Positions 4,926 through 5,082 of a stretch of 5,082 nt of DNA are shown here, piece by piece. The translations under genes and the position numbers were made by a program. Numbering within the stretch: position 1 is the stretch's first letter; the number at the start of each line of letters is the position of its first letter. A model generated the notes under the pieces. That model was not told the DNA's origin and did not search any database. It worked only from the letters and a program-made list of their open reading frames with translations. This DNA comes from Actinomycetota bacterium (lineage in GTDB: Bacteria > Actinomycetota > Actinomycetes > JACCUZ01): positions 1 through 5,082 of the forward strand of contig JAVEDG010000184.1 in assembly GCA_030841245.1 (NCBI GenBank), in the 5' to 3' direction.

Positions 4926-5082
4926 GCATGCCGGACGAACGCTTCGATCCAGACGAGGGTGAGCAACGCCAGCAGTACGGTCGCGAGCACCCAGGGCTGT
5001 GGATGCAGGGCACCGACGACGAGGGACGCCAGGGCAGCAGCCACCAGCGAGTGCGGGACGAACCTGGCCCCGCGTCGTTCCG
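4889..5082 (-). CDS. C-terminal fragment of a small membrane protein
   Basis: A minus-strand frame open from the right edge ends with TGA at 4891-4889 and gives 63 residues without a start in the window. Two hydrophobic helices are clear: about 9-26 (PHSLVAAALASLVVGAL) and about 30-48 (WVLATVLLALLTLVWIEAF), joined by a short HPQP turn. The tail is charged and acidic (VRHARLGDSFVEDDA), and a basic stretch (ERRGAR) precedes the first helix. Third positions are almost all G or C, supporting real coding. This is an inner-membrane protein with at least two membrane segments; by the positive-inside rule the segment before helix 1 and the tail after helix 2 are probably cytoplasmic. I do not recognise the family. 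It may be transcribed together with the acetyltransferase, whose ATG lies 34 bases downstream. Confidence 0.75.
   Translation of the reverse strand, partial: ERRGARFVPHSLVAAALASLVVGALHPQPWVLATVLLALLTLVWIEAFVRHARLGDSFVEDDA

Noticed and set aside
4003..4962. A 319-codon plus-strand open frame across the acetyltransferase region
   Set aside because: It lies antisense to a gene with clear GNAT motifs, is rich in R, H and P as expected from antisense GC-rich DNA, and has no family signature.
1..5082. tRNA, rRNA, CRISPR, insertion sequence, attachment site or toxin-antitoxin pair
   Set aside because: I looked for cloverleaf ends, spaced direct repeats, transposase motifs and terminal inverted repeats and for small paired genes, and found none.

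Overview
The window is about two-thirds G+C, with strongly G/C-biased third codon positions in its genes, and all of its recognisable protein families are common in soil actinomycetes. The best guess is a high-GC actinobacterium. The style of the kinase and acetyltransferase genes resembles Kribbella/Nocardioides-type genomes, but that is an impression from memory, not a search result. I see no tRNA, rRNA, CRISPR array, insertion sequence or phage gene.

Layout from left to right. (1) The C-terminal end of a plus-strand protein, probably a phosphotransferase-family kinase, runs in from the left edge and stops at 248. (2) A convergent gap follows, holding an imperfect hairpin at 322-356. (3) Three minus-strand genes lie separated by roughly 210-bp and 370-bp gaps: a class I SAM-dependent methyltransferase (465-1304), an aminoglycoside-phosphotransferase-fold kinase (1515-2255) and a RibD-C/dihydrofolate-reductase-like protein (2627-3199). 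(4) A divergent promoter region follows. On its minus side is a possible 12-codon leader ORF with a perfect Shine-Dalgarno sequence held in a small hairpin; its stop overlaps the reductase start as ATGA. On its plus side is a textbook leaderless promoter for (5) a MmcQ/YjbR-family protein (3437-3745). (6) A convergent gap carries a doubtful 76-codon minus-strand ORF. (7) A tandem-GNAT acetyltransferase (3988-4854, minus) lies 34 nt downstream of (8) the C-terminal end of a small membrane protein (4889-5082, minus) that runs off the right edge and may share its transcript.

The genes do not form an obvious pathway. They are small stand-alone enzymes (two kinases, a methyltransferase, a reductase-like protein, an acetyltransferase) of kinds that often sit individually in actinomycete chromosomes. 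Several belong to superfamilies that include antibiotic-resistance enzymes, but nothing in the sequence shows a resistance function. I did not find a convincing new multi-gene system. The most interesting local structure is the leader-ORF arrangement in front of the reductase-like gene.
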